DNA of 64,000 bases from Parus major (GCF_001522545.3 NC_031768.1:94739669-94803668); one strand, 5' to 3'; shown: positions 1 to 12,738, counted from the stretch's first letter. Translations and numbers: made by a program. The notes: generated from the letters alone by a model not told the origin.

Positions 1-769
1 AGTCAGAGCAGTTGGTCACATGATGCTCAAGCAAGGATAACTCTGTGACCCAGGATAACTCAAAGAGAGAAAGATGTATAGGATTTCTCTTGTGTCCTGG
101 AAAAGAGCAACATTAAAAGGCGAACTCTCTAAATCATTCATACCAAATGCCATCCTGGAGGTGTAGCAGACAAACCTGCTTTTTGGCCTTAATCTGATTT
201 CACTACTTAGTTCAGCAGAGAAATGCTTTGCATTCCGGGAAAGGAGACTAAATCCATCTCTAGAAAGTAATTTTCTTCAATCAGCTTTAAAATTAGCTCT
301 GAGCTGCCAAACCCAGTACCTTGCTGCTATTTCTTCTTGATGCTTTGTTTCCCAAATTCCAAAGTTGGTTAAATGTACATATGTACAACTTAGCACATAG
401 ATCACATAGGGAAACATTTTCATTCAACCAAGAGATGGACATTTTTCTTAAATGCAAAGGCTTTACAAAGAACAACCTTAAGGAGCTCTCTCCTTTGCAG
501 CACCACCCTTAAAGCTGAGCTGACTCTGGCACACTGGATGGCACCACACAGAAAAAGTTATTTTCTTCATCCTGAATTTTAATTTATCAGACCAGTTGAG
601 ACCATTCCTCTGTTGTGGAACTCTACAGATATGAAGATATTTCTCATTTTCTTGCCACACTCCTAGGTTTATGACATGGAGATCAGCATTGTAGCTCATC
701 TGGTATGCATGACCAGACAACAATAAAATCCCCAAACTCTGCATTATTAACTGTCAGTAGTGTATTACT

Positions 770-1182
770 GTTCTAGCACCCCTCCAGCATCTAGGTGATG
801 CCTTGAGCAGGCTGACCTAGACCATGGGCTAGACAGAGTTAAGAATAAAGCAGGTATTTATTGAAATGCCTTATAGGATGCACCTGGGGCAGTACAAGAG
901 CTTGGCCAGAGCTACAGCCAAGATGGACCCAAAATGGTCACAAAATGAATGACTGGTCATGAGGTCTTGCATTTTTATAAGTTTTGGTCCATCTGCAAAC
1001 TGGGGTTAGTTTTCCAATCTCTGCTGCAGGTTATGAAGTCCCATCTTTCTTGTTTTCTCTCCTCGGTCCACCCTTGTTTATGCTTTTGGGCCTGAAACTT
1101 GTAATGATTGTCCTTGGTATCAAACTGGAAAAGGAATTGTTTTGTCTACCTACTCTGTGAAGGGAGCTCACTAACACTTAAC
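770..1182 (-). mobile_element. Retroviral-type solo LTR (probable), minus strand
   Basis: This segment resembles an LTR family that I recall as common in songbird genomes. Read on the minus strand it has a polyadenylation signal (AATAAA, plus coordinates near 857-862) just upstream of a GC-richer U5-like part. The part around 950-1180 is pyrimidine-rich and complex, unlike the AT-rich surroundings. No gag, pol or env sequence flanks it, so it looks like a solo LTR left by recombination. The edges are estimates and I could not identify a clean target-site duplication. The family name is not determined. Confidence 0.5.
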
Positions 1183-2309
1183 ATGAAGCTCAAAACGACA
1201 CACCCAGGCAGCACAGAATATGGAAAATATGGAAGCTAAAACTTAAGGCACCATAGGCAGTTAACTTTATCTGTAAAACACACTAATATGGAAAGTCCAT
1301 GTTTCCAATCAGTGTATGCATCTCTATTAATCAGAAACAAATAGCCAAACTGACAAACATCCACGTACCATCTCACATCCCCTCCTCAAGTGACACCTGC
1401 AAACCCTTTGTGGGAGAGACCACATCTCCATCTGACCTCTGTACAGACCTCAGGCAATGAAGCCATAATCCTGCTCTGGGATTTCTGGTCCCTGCAGGAG
1501 TACTAATAAGCTTTTTGAAGCAGAATAATTCTGTAATATTCTCTCTACCATCCCACCTGTAAGAGCTAGGCATCCAGGAAAAGACTGAAGTCTAGTTTCA
1601 AATCCAGAGGCTTACACTAAGGAAGATCACTTGCTCACATTTCTTTTGGTGGTACTTGTATCCTACATACTTTTCACTCCAGGTGCCACATTGTGGAGCA
1701 ACAATCCTGCAATGAGATTACTCCCTGTGGCTGGGATAAGTCCTCAGCAGACTCTCAGTAACAACTGAAGCCATAGTAACACCTTGAAAATACATTGCAG
1801 GGACACTGTCTAACCCTAGAGTTTTCATATACCAACAGGCAAAGGACTGGCTTTCCAGTTGCAAGTAATTGATAATTTTCCTTAATGGTCTTAAACAAGT
1901 TTAAAATAAATGTGATGAGACAGTGTCTTGCCTGAATACAAGCTGCTCCCATATAAACAGTTGTTCCAATCGGCTCCCAATAGATTAAGGATTTTCTGTG
2001 TGTCCTTTCATTTGGAATTAGACACCCCACTGAATTCCAGTACCAAAGGCTTTGCACCATCTGTGGGCTCCAAGCCCATTAATTAGACCTAAGCTGTCAA
2101 CACAGCCATGTATTCTGCAAAAGGAAGAAATTAGATGTGGATAAAGAGTCACATTTTGTCTTCTCCAGCTGTTTCCACTGAGGTGAGCAACAAGTTGGAC
2201 AATAAAGTGCAATTTCCTTCCGTATTCTCTTCCTTCCACACAGTCAGAGTGTGTTCATTCTGACACATCAGGAGGGATTAAAAACTCCAAGCAAACACCT
2301 ACCACAACT

Positions 2310-2525
2310 GCCTTTTGAACATCTCTGTTAGCCTTGACAGGAAGCCTTGGTGAGCTGCTTGCCAACACAATCACCCTGCAACCTCGTTGACACACAGTCC
2401 AGTCTTGTCACTGCCCTGTTTATTCCAACTGGCCAGTTTATATAGCAGGGAACTATAAACAACAGTTCATAGCAGAACAACAAATCCAGGCTGTAAGGGC
2501 TCAACAAAAGAACCATCCTCAGATG
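2310..2525 (-). mobile_element. LTR-like segment (candidate), minus strand
   Basis: On the minus strand a TATA-like CTATATAA (plus 2436-2446) is followed about 20 bp later by GGAATAAACAGG (plus near 2418-2429), then a GC-richer tract. TATA, then AATAAA, then U5 is the compact order expected of a short retroviral LTR. No flanking retroviral coding sequence is visible. The family and exact ends cannot be set from sequence alone. Confidence 0.35.
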
Positions 2526-3779
2526 TGCTCTACCACAGGATGCTCAACAGTAAATTCATGGACTGGCTAAGAAAGACTGAAATTGCTCTCTTTCTTTCTT
2601 ATAAATATTTTCATTGTTTTACAGTTAGAAGAGAGTTGCCATTTCAAGCACAGAGAGAGAACAACACAATATATTCAGTATGGTTCAATTCACAGACATG
2701 TTAAAAAAGAGACGAGCACAATTCCATCTTGCATGTCTCCTTCAGGAATGTCAAAAAGGGAGCCAATTCTTATCTAGACTTGACATGGCCACCAGGGAAC
2801 GGAAAAGACCCCACCCTCACAGTGCACTCAAGTTGGCTAATAAGTATCATCGACCTTCTTTTTAACTTGAAGGTGGAGCCCACTCTGATGGGTGTTCACC
2901 TATCTGTAGGTGAGGCAGGTTTTCAAAGTTTCTCAAATTCTTGACAAGTCCCATTAAGAAAAACATGTTTTTCATTAACTAGATTTTAAACATTCTGAGA
3001 CTGTAGACAAAAGTTGGAGGTACAAAACCAACGTTAAACAGAACTTGACTGGAAGCTTCAAGTAATAACTATAACTTACTGTTTAAAATAATTCACTATC
3101 TTTCCTTTCTGTCCTTCCAGAAACTTGCCAGTCTGTGTCAAATACATTACCTAGATATGCTGACAAAAAACTAAAAGCAGCTTTTGACTAAGATTTAAAA
3201 TGGCAACTCCTTCAAATATAAACAGAAAGTTAAACAAAATGAGAGTCAGGGGGGACCAAAAAGTTTACCACTGAGTTTTTCAACTAGAAATCCAACTCTG
3301 AGTTTTATATTTAAACATTTAAAGGAGATTGAGAATGGGGAAAAAATTGCTGCATGAGAGCTTATAATAAATTGCCAGGAGCCAAATAATTCAGAGTTAT
3401 AATTGAAGCTGCTGAGCTCGTTTTGCATTATGATCTTTCCAGTGTTTTAGAAACATATTATATTATTGGCTTTTCGCAAATATTAAAGTGAATGTTATAT
3501 GTATAAGGTTAGAAAACTTTGTTGTATTTGATATAGTTCCTTCTATTTCTGTTATTGATGAAACTTAGAAATAGTGGTATAATACATATATATGTTGAGC
3601 TATGGCATAGTATTAAAGCAAAAACTACTTTTGTTTGTAGAACCCAAAGACTGAAAAAGATGGTTAGAGACCCCCCTGCATTCTTAGATTATCTTATCCA
3701 GATGAGGACAGCAGTGACCAGAGCTCTTTTATTTTGCACCTCTGTTATTTCTTTTTTTCTGCACCTCTGTTATCAGGAA

Positions 3780-4075
3780 ATGTGAAACTCGGTGGAGCCA
3801 AAAAGATTGATCTACTGGGGAGGGGGCGAGTTGGGACTAAACAAAGAAACATCTAAAACTTAAGAGGAATATTTGAATTATGTATGAGAATTTATGAATA
3901 TGTAGTAGGGTTCTGTTTTTAAGGGACAATCCTTTGTCAGTAAGGGGTAGCCTCGGCTGAATGCTGAGGCACCCGGCCGTATTTGTATATTTTACTTTAT
4001 TTATACCTCCTAATTGTCTTTCTATTAAACTTTTAAAATGTTATATAAAAATATGTGAACCTCCTTTTCCACACC
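3780..4075 (+). mobile_element. LTR-like segment (candidate)
   Basis: A block with unusual composition starts with TGTGAAACTC and ends near TTCCACA. It contains the short GC-rich motif GCACCCGGCCGT, then an AT-rich tail with ATTAAA. This resembles the U3/R/U5 layout of an avian retroviral LTR. There is no clear target-site duplication, so the assignment is tentative and the ends are approximate. Confidence 0.35.
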
Positions 4076-5504
4076 AGGATTTAGTTTATGAAGACTAGCT
4101 ACAAAATTCTTAAAAAACAAAAAGCAGGCAGCCCTGCCAGCAGGAAGAAAAACTGCTGAGCAGACCCAGCAGCACAGCCACCACCACCTGAAGAGCAGCT
4201 CAGCCCTTGGGCCATGTGCAAAGAGCTGCTCTTCACGTGTGGATCTCACACCAAACTTTCACTAGCCTGCTACAGATATGTGTACCAGGCCCTGGAGGAC
4301 AGGATTTGTGATGAGGCCTCTAAATCCCCAGCAAACAATACTGATTAAAAGCATCATAAAATCGAGATCAATCTTTTAAGGCAGTGAGCTAAGAGTCTTG
4401 AAGCTACACGGGAGTGGGAAGGTAAGCTCCCCTGGAAAACTGTTTCCTTCATCCCATGGCTGCAGAAATAAATAACTTGTATTTTTAAGTTAGTTGATCT
4501 TTTGGCTACCTTGCAGTTTTCCTCCAAAGAATTCAAATGTTAAAAAAAAAAATGAAGGCTTATGAGAAGAGAAGCTCCCTGCTACAAGAGATGTGATCAG
4601 GTCCAGCTGACTACAGGAAAAGAAATAGTTATGCTGAAGACATGTAACTGACTGGCACAATAAACCAAAATTCAAACCAAGAATGCAAATCACACAGCTT
4701 GGTCTGCAGTTTGTCTCCAGTATATTTCGCATTATATATTACATTTTCCATGTACTCCATCCTGAAAAGTCACTTAACGAATCACTGATATAATCATTTT
4801 CAACATGGAAGAGGAGCTAGGAAAAAATTAAAAGATCAGCACATTTGGTCCATGTTCAAGCTTCCATTGAGCCAAGTGTCACAGGCACTTGAAGTAAGCA
4901 ATGTCTTAACCTTTAAGGGTCATATCAGGTTTCAAAGGCTGCTTCAGAAAGCCAGACATGTCATAAGACAATGGGAACTGTCTATCAGCATAACTGCTTC
5001 AAAAGTAGAAAAGTCCAGCCCTTGAGAGCTTATCTACTACAAATGCAGCATCTATGCTCAAGTAATACTCAAAACTAATAGTCAATATCCTGAAAAGCTT
5101 AAGATAGTTGTGTTTCAATCCAAAAAAATTCCTCATAGGCAGACACAAGCTCTTTTCAGTCCTACTAATCTGCAGAAACAAGTGAAAAAAAGTTTATTTG
5201 AAGCTTTCTTTCCTAAAGGCATTGTCACTGTTTTCAAAACCTCAGCTTAGACCTGTGGTGTGATTAGATGACTTTTCTCTTGCTCTGAAATTCTCCAGTC
5301 TGGCACCTGGGTAGGATACAGCATCCTTGTGAGCTCAAGCTGTACCACTGGGGATGCATTTGTCTCTGAAACGAGAGACAATTAGCCTATTACACTCTGT
5401 GCTCAGGGATTTCTGAGGTTAACAGAAAGGGCACCACATGACAGCACTAGCACCCTGTAGGGGGTAGGGTGGCTTTCTGGTCATTTGTGTAGAGTGGGCA
5501 GTGC

Positions 5505-5800
5505 TGGAGTTTAATCCCAATTAAATCTCATTAGTGCTTCTTAACAGTTGAATCGTCTGTGGTGGCTAGGAGCACTGAATCAGGCTGAATAATCTATTTT
5601 GAGGCAACGTGAAACCAACTCCTCGTCCTCTCTAACAATTTCTGCACAACTGAACAGCTTAATTGCAGAAGGGTTTGATAAAGACTACAGTTGCAGTGAC
5701 CTCCTCCTAAGAGGTCATTGCTGCAAAGCCTTTGTTACCATTTGTTAATTTAATACACACATGCAGAGAAATCACTCATCTGTTGCTGCAATGCTGTTGT
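5505..5800. promoter_or_regulatory. Possible retinal cis-regulatory module in IMPG2 intron 2
   Basis: In about 25 bp (5511-5535) there are a K50-homeodomain site TAATCC (5512-5517), an AATTA and an ATTAG. About 170 bp further on is an everted pair of nuclear-receptor half-sites, TGACCT (5697-5702) and AGGTCA (5712-5717), spaced by 9 bp. TAATCC is the CRX/OTX2 consensus and IMPG2 is a photoreceptor gene. Short motifs occur by chance, so this is only a candidate. The block looks like unique sequence, not a repeat. Confidence 0.22.
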
Positions 5801-8569
5801 GTATGGCCTGCATACAGCAACCCTCAAACGATATATAAAACAAACAAGGGGTTTAAATTGAGAAAAGGCTTGAATATGAATTAGCTAATTCACATGAAAT
5901 ACTTTTGAACACTCACATATTAAACTCCAGCACATAAATTATTCTCTCCAATAATATTTCAGTAAAAACTAATGAATGTCCTTCATGGGAAAAGTCAAGA
6001 TTCTCAGAGCATATGCTGGTACCTAAAAATTCAAACATAGAGGGAGACAGACCTTCTACAAATAGACTTCAGAAATGTATTACTGAGTATGAGGTATATG
6101 TAATGTGTGCCAGGGATGCAGGGGAGGCAGGGAAAAATGGCTCACTCAGCTAGATTCTTTATTTAATATATGCTTTTTAGCCAGGTACTTACTTCTCACA
6201 ACTTTTGGCTCTTTGCTTTCATCATTATCAGCAAGATCTGAATAACTTGTAACATTACCATTTCAGTATCAAATTGAAACTTTACTCTTAACTACTTTCA
6301 TGTGCAGAAAATAACATAATTATTTCTAATACTTCAGTAAACAGATTTGAGGGGACCAAAGAAAGGGGAAAATGAGCAGACAGTGCTATGCCCAACCTAG
6401 GGATTACATTCATGCATAGAATTTAATTCCTGAGAAACAGGAATTCTTTCTGAAGTTCAAAAATGTCCATGTGTCTCATCAGCTACGGCCCACTGCAATA
6501 TAATCTATTTCCTTGTTTGGTCAGTATCTTTAAAAGCTATCCTTAGATGTTCAGCTTTATCTGAAGCTGTGGCTGACAAGAACAGTTCTGGCAGAGAGAC
6601 TATCTGATCTACTCCTGTGAAAAGAAGATCAGTGCTCACAAAAAAAAAAAAGTTTAAAAAATTTTAAAAAAATAAAAAATACTCACAAGCATCCAGTGAA
6701 TAGTTTAAGACTGAGGGTCACAATAGGAATAAATTGTCAAGACAATTTAGGAAAGGTAGCCACCAGAGTAATTACATCTCAGAGGTGGCAAAGAAGCATA
6801 TTACCCTGAGCCATGGTGACAAAATCCAGCAGCCCAATTAAGAGGCATGAGATAGCATGGCTTTTACTGTTTACCAACCTTGTAATCCTCATATTGTTTC
6901 TGTTCTACATGCTAATTCAACTTCTAAGCCTACTACAATCCTCTACCAACAATTTACACAACAGAGAAGGGACAGATTCACAGAACTGGGCACATAAGGT
7001 GACTGGTCACAAGAGACTTGGTCTGAGTGGGCGTGTCTGTTTTTAATATAATAAATTTTATTTATCTATGGCTCAGGCTACCATTTCCCTGTCAGCAGTA
7101 AAGAACATCCTACCAGACATTAAAATGTACAGCCCACTCACTGTTTGAAATCTCACTATTAGTTTCCACAACTTTTTTTTTTTTGTAGAATCTCCAGCTG
7201 CCTGTTGGACACACTTTGTATTTGTCACAACAGTCTAGCATTGAACCATTACATTTGAATGACTCTTCCATCAGCAGCCATAACACTACAGCATTTAAAA
7301 GGACATCAGTTAAATGCACTCTAAGAACCAGCCCATAGGCCTACAGTATCGAGTCTGAAAACTTCTATGACTGATTTCCATCCCCATATTACAAAAAAAT
7401 TAAATAGAAAGTCAGCTAACAGCAGCAGCCTCCATACACAGCTACAAGAGATACAGGGCAGTACAAAGACAATCATAATCCAGGAATCATCTCAAAAGAG
7501 TGAAAATAGCATTATCTGCTGCTGCAAAACTCTGTTCTGCATGTGATTGACTGCAGAAATAAAGCAGCACTTCAGAAATTTGTCTTCTAGACTGCAGGTG
7601 TAGAAAAAGAAGTACAGACCCCCTGGTTCCAGGCTGGTGCCTCTGAATACCACAGTAATAAAACAACCACCAATAATCACACCATTAGTTAGATTTTCAT
7701 ATGTTGAAGGTCAATACTGCTGGTTTAGAAAGTACTGATTTTTCTCCAGGTCCCTGTATTTTGTTGTGTTTCAATTTTTTTAATGGTTTATTAAATATTT
7801 ATCACATGCTATAACTTGCATCTTTTTAAGGCCCAAAAAATCCAGATGTTGTAGTCAGAAAAAAGAAAGCTGTATGCTGTTAAGCCTACAGCAATATGAC
7901 AGAAGCACTTCCTTAAACCTGAGACAGGAATGTTCATCTGTCAGTCTCTGACACTTAGAGAGGCTTTTGCCAGCTAGCAAAAGTAAATAAAGCTATAGGA
8001 GCTACAGACAGATAATTACATTGCCACCTGTTTCCTTCTAAGGTAGACACAGACAGAACAAACAATCTGGATAATCAGCACATGCAAATATTTTCTTATT
8101 TTCTAACAAGCTCTTACATCACAGTAGCAATCAACCTTTCCTTCCAAACCAGTATGGCATGGTATTGCTGGCAGTAAAGCAAAACCAAGAGTAGACTGTA
8201 TTAGAACTATCCTTTCCAGAAAAGTCATATAGTGATACTGAAATAATTTCTTAATTCAACATATACAGAATAATAATAAAAAAATATTCTAAAAATACAC
8301 ACTGAGATTAAAAAAATCAGCAGATTCTGTGTATATTTATATTTATTCCCTTCTGGGGTCAGTTGTTTTCTCATAGTAGCTGGTCTCTGAGTGTTAAACA
8401 GTGACCACACTTTTTCCTACGATTATTTTGTTGACAATGGACTGTGGCTATCCAGATGGCTACTAAAAATTTTGCATAGAAATCAGTAACACTGAATTCA
8501 GATACAAGGTGCCCACCAAACCTGCTCTATCACTCTACACCTGGACAAAGGAGAGAAAATGTAACAAAA

Positions 8570-9595
8570 GGCTCAGGTTGAGATAAGGACAGCAAGAGAA
8601 CATTCACCAGGTTCTGTCAAGATGCCCTGCTTGGGGACATTCCTTGAATTTATTACCAATGAAATGTGAGCAGGACAATGAGAAATGGAACCAAATTATG
8701 AAACATCTTCCCCTCATCCCTCCCTTTTTCCCAGGCCTAACTTCACTCCTGGTTTTCTTTAACTCCTCACCTGCAGTGGTGCAGGGGGATGGGGGAGTGG
8801 GACTGTGGTCAGTTCATCACCGCAGTCTCTGTCACTACTTCCCCCTCAGAGGGAGGACTCCTCACACTCTTCCCCTGCTCCAGTGTGAGGCCTCCCCCAT
8901 GGGAAACAGTTCTTTGCTAACTTCTCCAGTGTAAGTCCTTTCCACAGGCTGAAGCTCTTCACAGGCTGTTCCAGGGTGGGTTCCTTCCAGAGGGTGCAAG
9001 TCCTTCAGGAACAGACTCCCATGGGGTCACAAGTCCTGCCAGCAGACCTGCTCCAGTGCAGGCTCCTCTCTCCATGGGGCCACACATCCTGCCCAAAGCC
9101 TGCTCCAGTGTGGGCTTCCCATGGGGTCCCAGCTTCCTCTGGGCATCTGCCTGCTCTGGCACAGGCTGCAGGTGGGGTTCTGCAGTGCCATTTACCACCA
9201 TGTTCTGCACCACAGGCTGCAGGGGAATCCCTGCTCTGGCACCTGCACCTCCTCCTCCTCCTCCTTCACTGACTTTGGTGTCTGAAAAGCTGTTTCTGTC
9301 TTATATTTTCACTCTTCTCTTTCAACTGCAATTTCTGCTGTGCAACTTCTTCCTTCTCAATTATATTCCCCTAGAGGTGCTACCACAGTTGCTGATGGGA
9401 TTGGCCTTGACCAGCAGAGCTGGTTGTTTTTGGCTCTGTTGATACAGGGGAAGCATCTGGCAGCTCCTCAGAGAAGTCACTCTTGTAGCCCCCTGCTACC
9501 AAAATTTTGCCACACAAACCCAATACTCAGCACGTGGACTCTCTTGACCTCAGGCGCCTACTCAGGACCTCATTAGACACCACCCAGCATTCCTG
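8570..9595 (+). mobile_element. Degenerate avian retroviral-type interspersed repeat
   Basis: A roughly 1 kb GC-rich island sits in AT-rich intron. Its centre (8880-9250) is built of imperfect repeats of a unit like CTGCTCCAGTGTGGGCT plus CCATGGGG, ending in a (CTC)n run at 9248-9266. It then passes into a pyrimidine-rich tract and a segment around 9361-9500. I recognise it as a family repeated widely in bird genomes and usually classed with endogenous retroviruses. CpGs have largely decayed to TG/CA, so the copy is old. It encodes no intact protein. Ends are approximate. Confidence 0.6.
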
Positions 9596-11019
9596 GAGCT
9601 AACAGAATGAAGATGACAAGTTGCTTAAACCAGACCTTATGTGGCTTGCTGCGAATTAAAGTCACCTCTTCTACTTCCAGAGATCTTTTCCAAAAGTTTT
9701 AACTTACAAGCATTAATGGTAATTACAGCCTCTACTCAAGAAAACCTGGTGGACTGTGAAAGCTGTTAAATCCTAGTAAAGAAACAGATGGACTAGGTGG
9801 ATTTTTTATTCAGCCTAGGATTATTAAGACCTAAAGATACTTTTGCAACCTAATTTCCAGATTTCTTTCTTCTTTATTATCACTCACGCCTTTGCTTAGT
9901 TGTTATTGCCCTAATGTAGCCCTACCACAGATAACTGAGAGCTAACTGCAGTTAAAGCAGTATTAAAATATGTATGGATTCATTCAGAACAAAAAGAACA
10001 GTTGAGTCCTCTTGGCTGGAAATAAGAAACTGGCAAAGCCTGTCACACCATCAGCATCATCATCAGTGTCAACATCCCTTGCAAGCTGGGCACAATTCAT
10101 ATTTGAATGAGGCTGTAAAACCCCATATAATTTCAATTTCGTCTCCAAATGCATTGTTTATGTTTACTTTAATGCAAATACTAAGCAACTCCTGGTTGTC
10201 ATTGTTTTTCTCTTGTCTAAGTAAATTAACTGTCACCAGTGAGTGTTTATGTATAGGCAATCAAATCTCATCAAACATGAGTCTCTGAACACCTTTCCTT
10301 CTCTTCTGACAGCAGCTCTGTGATTTTGCCAATTTTGTACAGACACATTAAAATGACTACAAATTGTTTGAATGCTACAACATAAAGACACAAAGAGCAG
10401 AAAGTGCTGCATGACTGTGATGCCCCATTCCAATGCACTCAGACAGAAGGGTTTGAAACACACCATGTTCCTGTAATATTTCATCAAATGAAAGAAGATG
10501 CTAGTGGGAATATTGCACCTCTTCAGAGAAAGCTCTGCCACACCAATTTCACATCGTAAAAGAAAGGCTGCTTGTCTATTCATTATACTGCAGCCCAACA
10601 CACAGATCTTGTACACTGAAGTGTAGTGTACACTGAAGTGCCATCGTCTCAGACTTGACTTTTCTGACTGACCACTCAATGAATTCTTCTGGCACTTTAA
10701 GAACACTAAATTAACCAAACAAACTCTTTTATTTAGCTACTCCATATATAGCATCTATTTTCCTTAGTATTCAAATTGGTCTGAGAATGGATTATTTTAG
10801 TAAACAGTGTGGTTTCAGGGAGTAAGAGTTCTTATGATATAGGAGTGTAGACAGACAGTGCTGGGGTTTTAGCCCAGAACAGCTCTCATAAGCAAGATTA
10901 TCACAGAAAAGTTTCACTAAAAAATGTATTTCTTCTGGCCTGGTATTTATTATGTTTAAAAGCTTGAACTATTTTAATAAGTGAATATTCTTTATCAATT
11001 ACTCACGGGATGTACTTAC

Positions 11020-11280
11020 CTCTGAGCCTGAAATACTTCAGATGGTTGGCAATAGCCTGCTCAACAGATTCATCAGGGCAGATCTTAACTCCACTGGGAA
11101 ACAGAATGGACCGCTTCCTTCTCAGCTGCAAATGCCTGTGGAACTGCTCAGCATCCATGATGCCATTAGGCTTTTTCAACCCAGGAGGCAAAGAAGGGTT
11201 TGCCAACTGCCAGTCACTGAGCTGAGGGGCTGGTGAAACACCTTTTGCCTGTCCTCCTCCCACAGCTGAATAAGCTTCTG
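11020..11280 (-). CDS. IMPG2: IMPG2 exon 2 (interphotoreceptor matrix proteoglycan 2)
   Basis: IMPG2 is a secreted or membrane-anchored proteoglycan of the matrix around photoreceptors; it binds hyaluronan and chondroitin sulfate chains. This 261-bp exon is bounded by an acceptor (…TTTTACAG) at 11,281-11,282 and a donor GTAAGT at 11,019. It is in phase 1 at both ends. It encodes the proprotein-like basic site LRRKR followed by [15 protein letters not shown] and ends at HLKYFRLR. That block matches IMPG2 better than its paralogue IMPG1, which has FFPTGVKVCPQES. RRKR fits a furin-type cleavage consensus. The first half of the exon (Gly/Pro/Ser rich) is poorly conserved. The next exon is outside the window. 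Confidence 0.93.
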
Positions 11281-11773
11281 CTGTAAAATTAAAACCACAC
11301 AAATTTCTCAGATGAGATAAAGATGCAATCATTAGTATATTCACGCCGCTTTTGCGGTCTCTGAAGGAGATTGCTGTGCTTTTTTCTGTTAACAGAACCT
11401 GTTTCTGATTGCGATGTTATAAACAACCTTAAGCTCTTTACAACATCCCATCAAATGGTAACATAGCATAAGGCTCTAACCCTTTGAATTCTAATGCTTT
11501 GTGTTTAACTTCCCACCTGCCATTAGGCTTAAGTCAATGGGACTGTATTTGTGAACAAATATGTATTTGGAAGTTTTCAGGGATTTTCCAGAAGTAAAAT
11601 AAACAATTGAGAAATAATCCTGCTCCATACTTTGTTTCCACAAGAGCAATTTGTATATCTTGCAAAAAGAGAACTGCTTGAATTGACAGCTAACCTTCCA
11701 TCACTGAGTCAGATCTCTACTCTACTAGAGCAGGGGGAAAAAAAGAGGAATGAAAGGGCTCATCAGCTTGATG

Positions 11774-11861
11774 TTGGGGGTTTTTTTGCTTGGTTTGGTT
11801 TTTTAGTTTTTGGGGTGTTTTTTTGTTTGGTTTTTTATTTGGTTTATTTTTGGGTTTTTTT
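11774..11861. repeat. T/G-rich low-complexity tract
   Basis: About 88 bp of T runs broken by GG or GGG (for example GGTTTTTTAG, TTTGTTTGG). It lies in IMPG2 intron 1 and has no coding content. Confidence 0.8.
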
Positions 11862-12627
11862 AATTCCCTCTTATATTAATTGTTCCACATCATTCCAGAG
11901 GAAACTTGAGGAAACAGCTGAGGTAAGAAAATGTATATTGAGATTAAGTCTGACAGTCTACTTTTCTATCCTGTAATGTCAGCTGATCTGAAATTATTTA
12001 ACTCAACTTCTTTCACTTTTTCCCTGGAAAACATGCCTGAAAAACAACCAAACATTTATTAGAGAAAGAAGAGTAATAACTCTATGGCATTTGTAATCCA
12101 ACAGATTATTAATTTATTCTGCAACTTCATAGTCAGTAAACCTTTTTTATGACTGAAAGATGAAAGGCATAGTTATTTTGATAGTATATTAATAATTAGC
12201 TCTGTTGCAAAGGTATAGCAGAGGCAGAAAGAACATCAAAAAAGGTCACTAAGGCAAACACCCAGCCTTTACCCAAACTGACATATTCAGTGCCCATATG
12301 CAGAAGAAAGAATCTTGCTTTTTAAGACTTAATATAAAACTAATAACGGAAAAAGAAAAGTGACAAAATTACCTGTACTTAACATCTCAGAGTTTAAGAA
12401 AATCACCTCCTACAGCTACCTCTACACTCAAAACAAATGTGCAGCTATACCACCTGGAAATCAGTCTAAGTATTCCATATTTACACTGCTGTCACAGCAC
12501 AGATTTGATCAATCATTGCTCTGTATTAGCCCCATTTGTTACAATTAAATCAGACAGGTATTGCTAATTCTACACACTGCCATAACTAAATTTGTAAACA
12601 AGAACAGAAGAAAGATGTCTGCATTAC

Positions 12628-12700
12628 CTGCAACTACTTGAAGATCTGTGTTAATCATTCCCGGAAGGCAAAGAAAGATTTTCCACACGAAGCCAAGCAT
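12628..12700 (-). CDS. IMPG2: IMPG2 exon 1, start codon and signal peptide
   Basis: The start codon is at 12,700-12,698 and the donor is GCAG|GTAATG at 12,628/12,627. The exon gives 24 codons plus one base, which is the phase exon 2 needs, so the join reads LQVVA-AEAYSAV. The peptide starts MLGFVWKIFLCLPGM. It has one lysine inside a hydrophobic stretch, which is modest for a signal peptide, but the family's N-terminus in mammals is likewise hydrophobic with a lysine. It then reaches a small-residue cleavage zone (VVAAEA). No other ATG upstream in this strand fits better. The call rests on phase, position and character because the N-terminus is poorly conserved. Confidence 0.75.
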
Positions 12701-12727
12701 AGTTATTTGTGTAATAAAAACCAAATA

Positions 12728-12738
12728 TATTTATAAAA
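12728..12738 (-). promoter_or_regulatory. IMPG2: TATA-like element upstream of IMPG2 start
   Basis: TTTATAAATA on the minus strand lies about 30 bp upstream of the IMPG2 start codon. If used as a TATA box it would leave almost no 5' untranslated region, so it may be a chance AT-rich match and transcription may start further upstream. Confidence 0.25.

Larger units (their letters stand above)
1..11019 (-). other. IMPG2: IMPG2 intron 2 (partial, runs off the left edge)
   Basis: Everything left of exon 2 is intronic sequence of IMPG2 as far as I can see. I searched on the minus strand for the next exon, which should carry the conserved 'CQEAVW' block followed by a W-x-R-L-P and an 'YWMN' motif, and found no match, so exon 3 should lie beyond position 1. 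The interval holds LTR-like insertions near 0.8, 2.4, 3.9 and 8.6-9.6 kb and otherwise unique AT-rich DNA. Open frames here, including one of 161 codons at 10,233-10,718, show no recognisable protein family. Confidence 0.7.

Noticed and set aside
6600..6680. A-rich run that could be a retrocopy tail
   Set aside because: No processed gene copy precedes it on either strand and it looks like simple low complexity.
8644..9576. Overlapping open frames of 78 to 128 codons
   Set aside because: They come from the GC-rich repeated units of an old interspersed repeat, not from a host gene.
10233..10718. 161-codon open frame on the minus strand
   Set aside because: Longest simple frame in the window, but no recognisable domain and Cys/Phe/His-rich random-like composition. 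It lies inside IMPG2 intron 2.
11020..12700. Assignment as IMPG1 rather than IMPG2
   Set aside because: [15 protein letters not shown] matches IMPG2. IMPG1 has a distinct FFPTGVKVCPQES block at this point.
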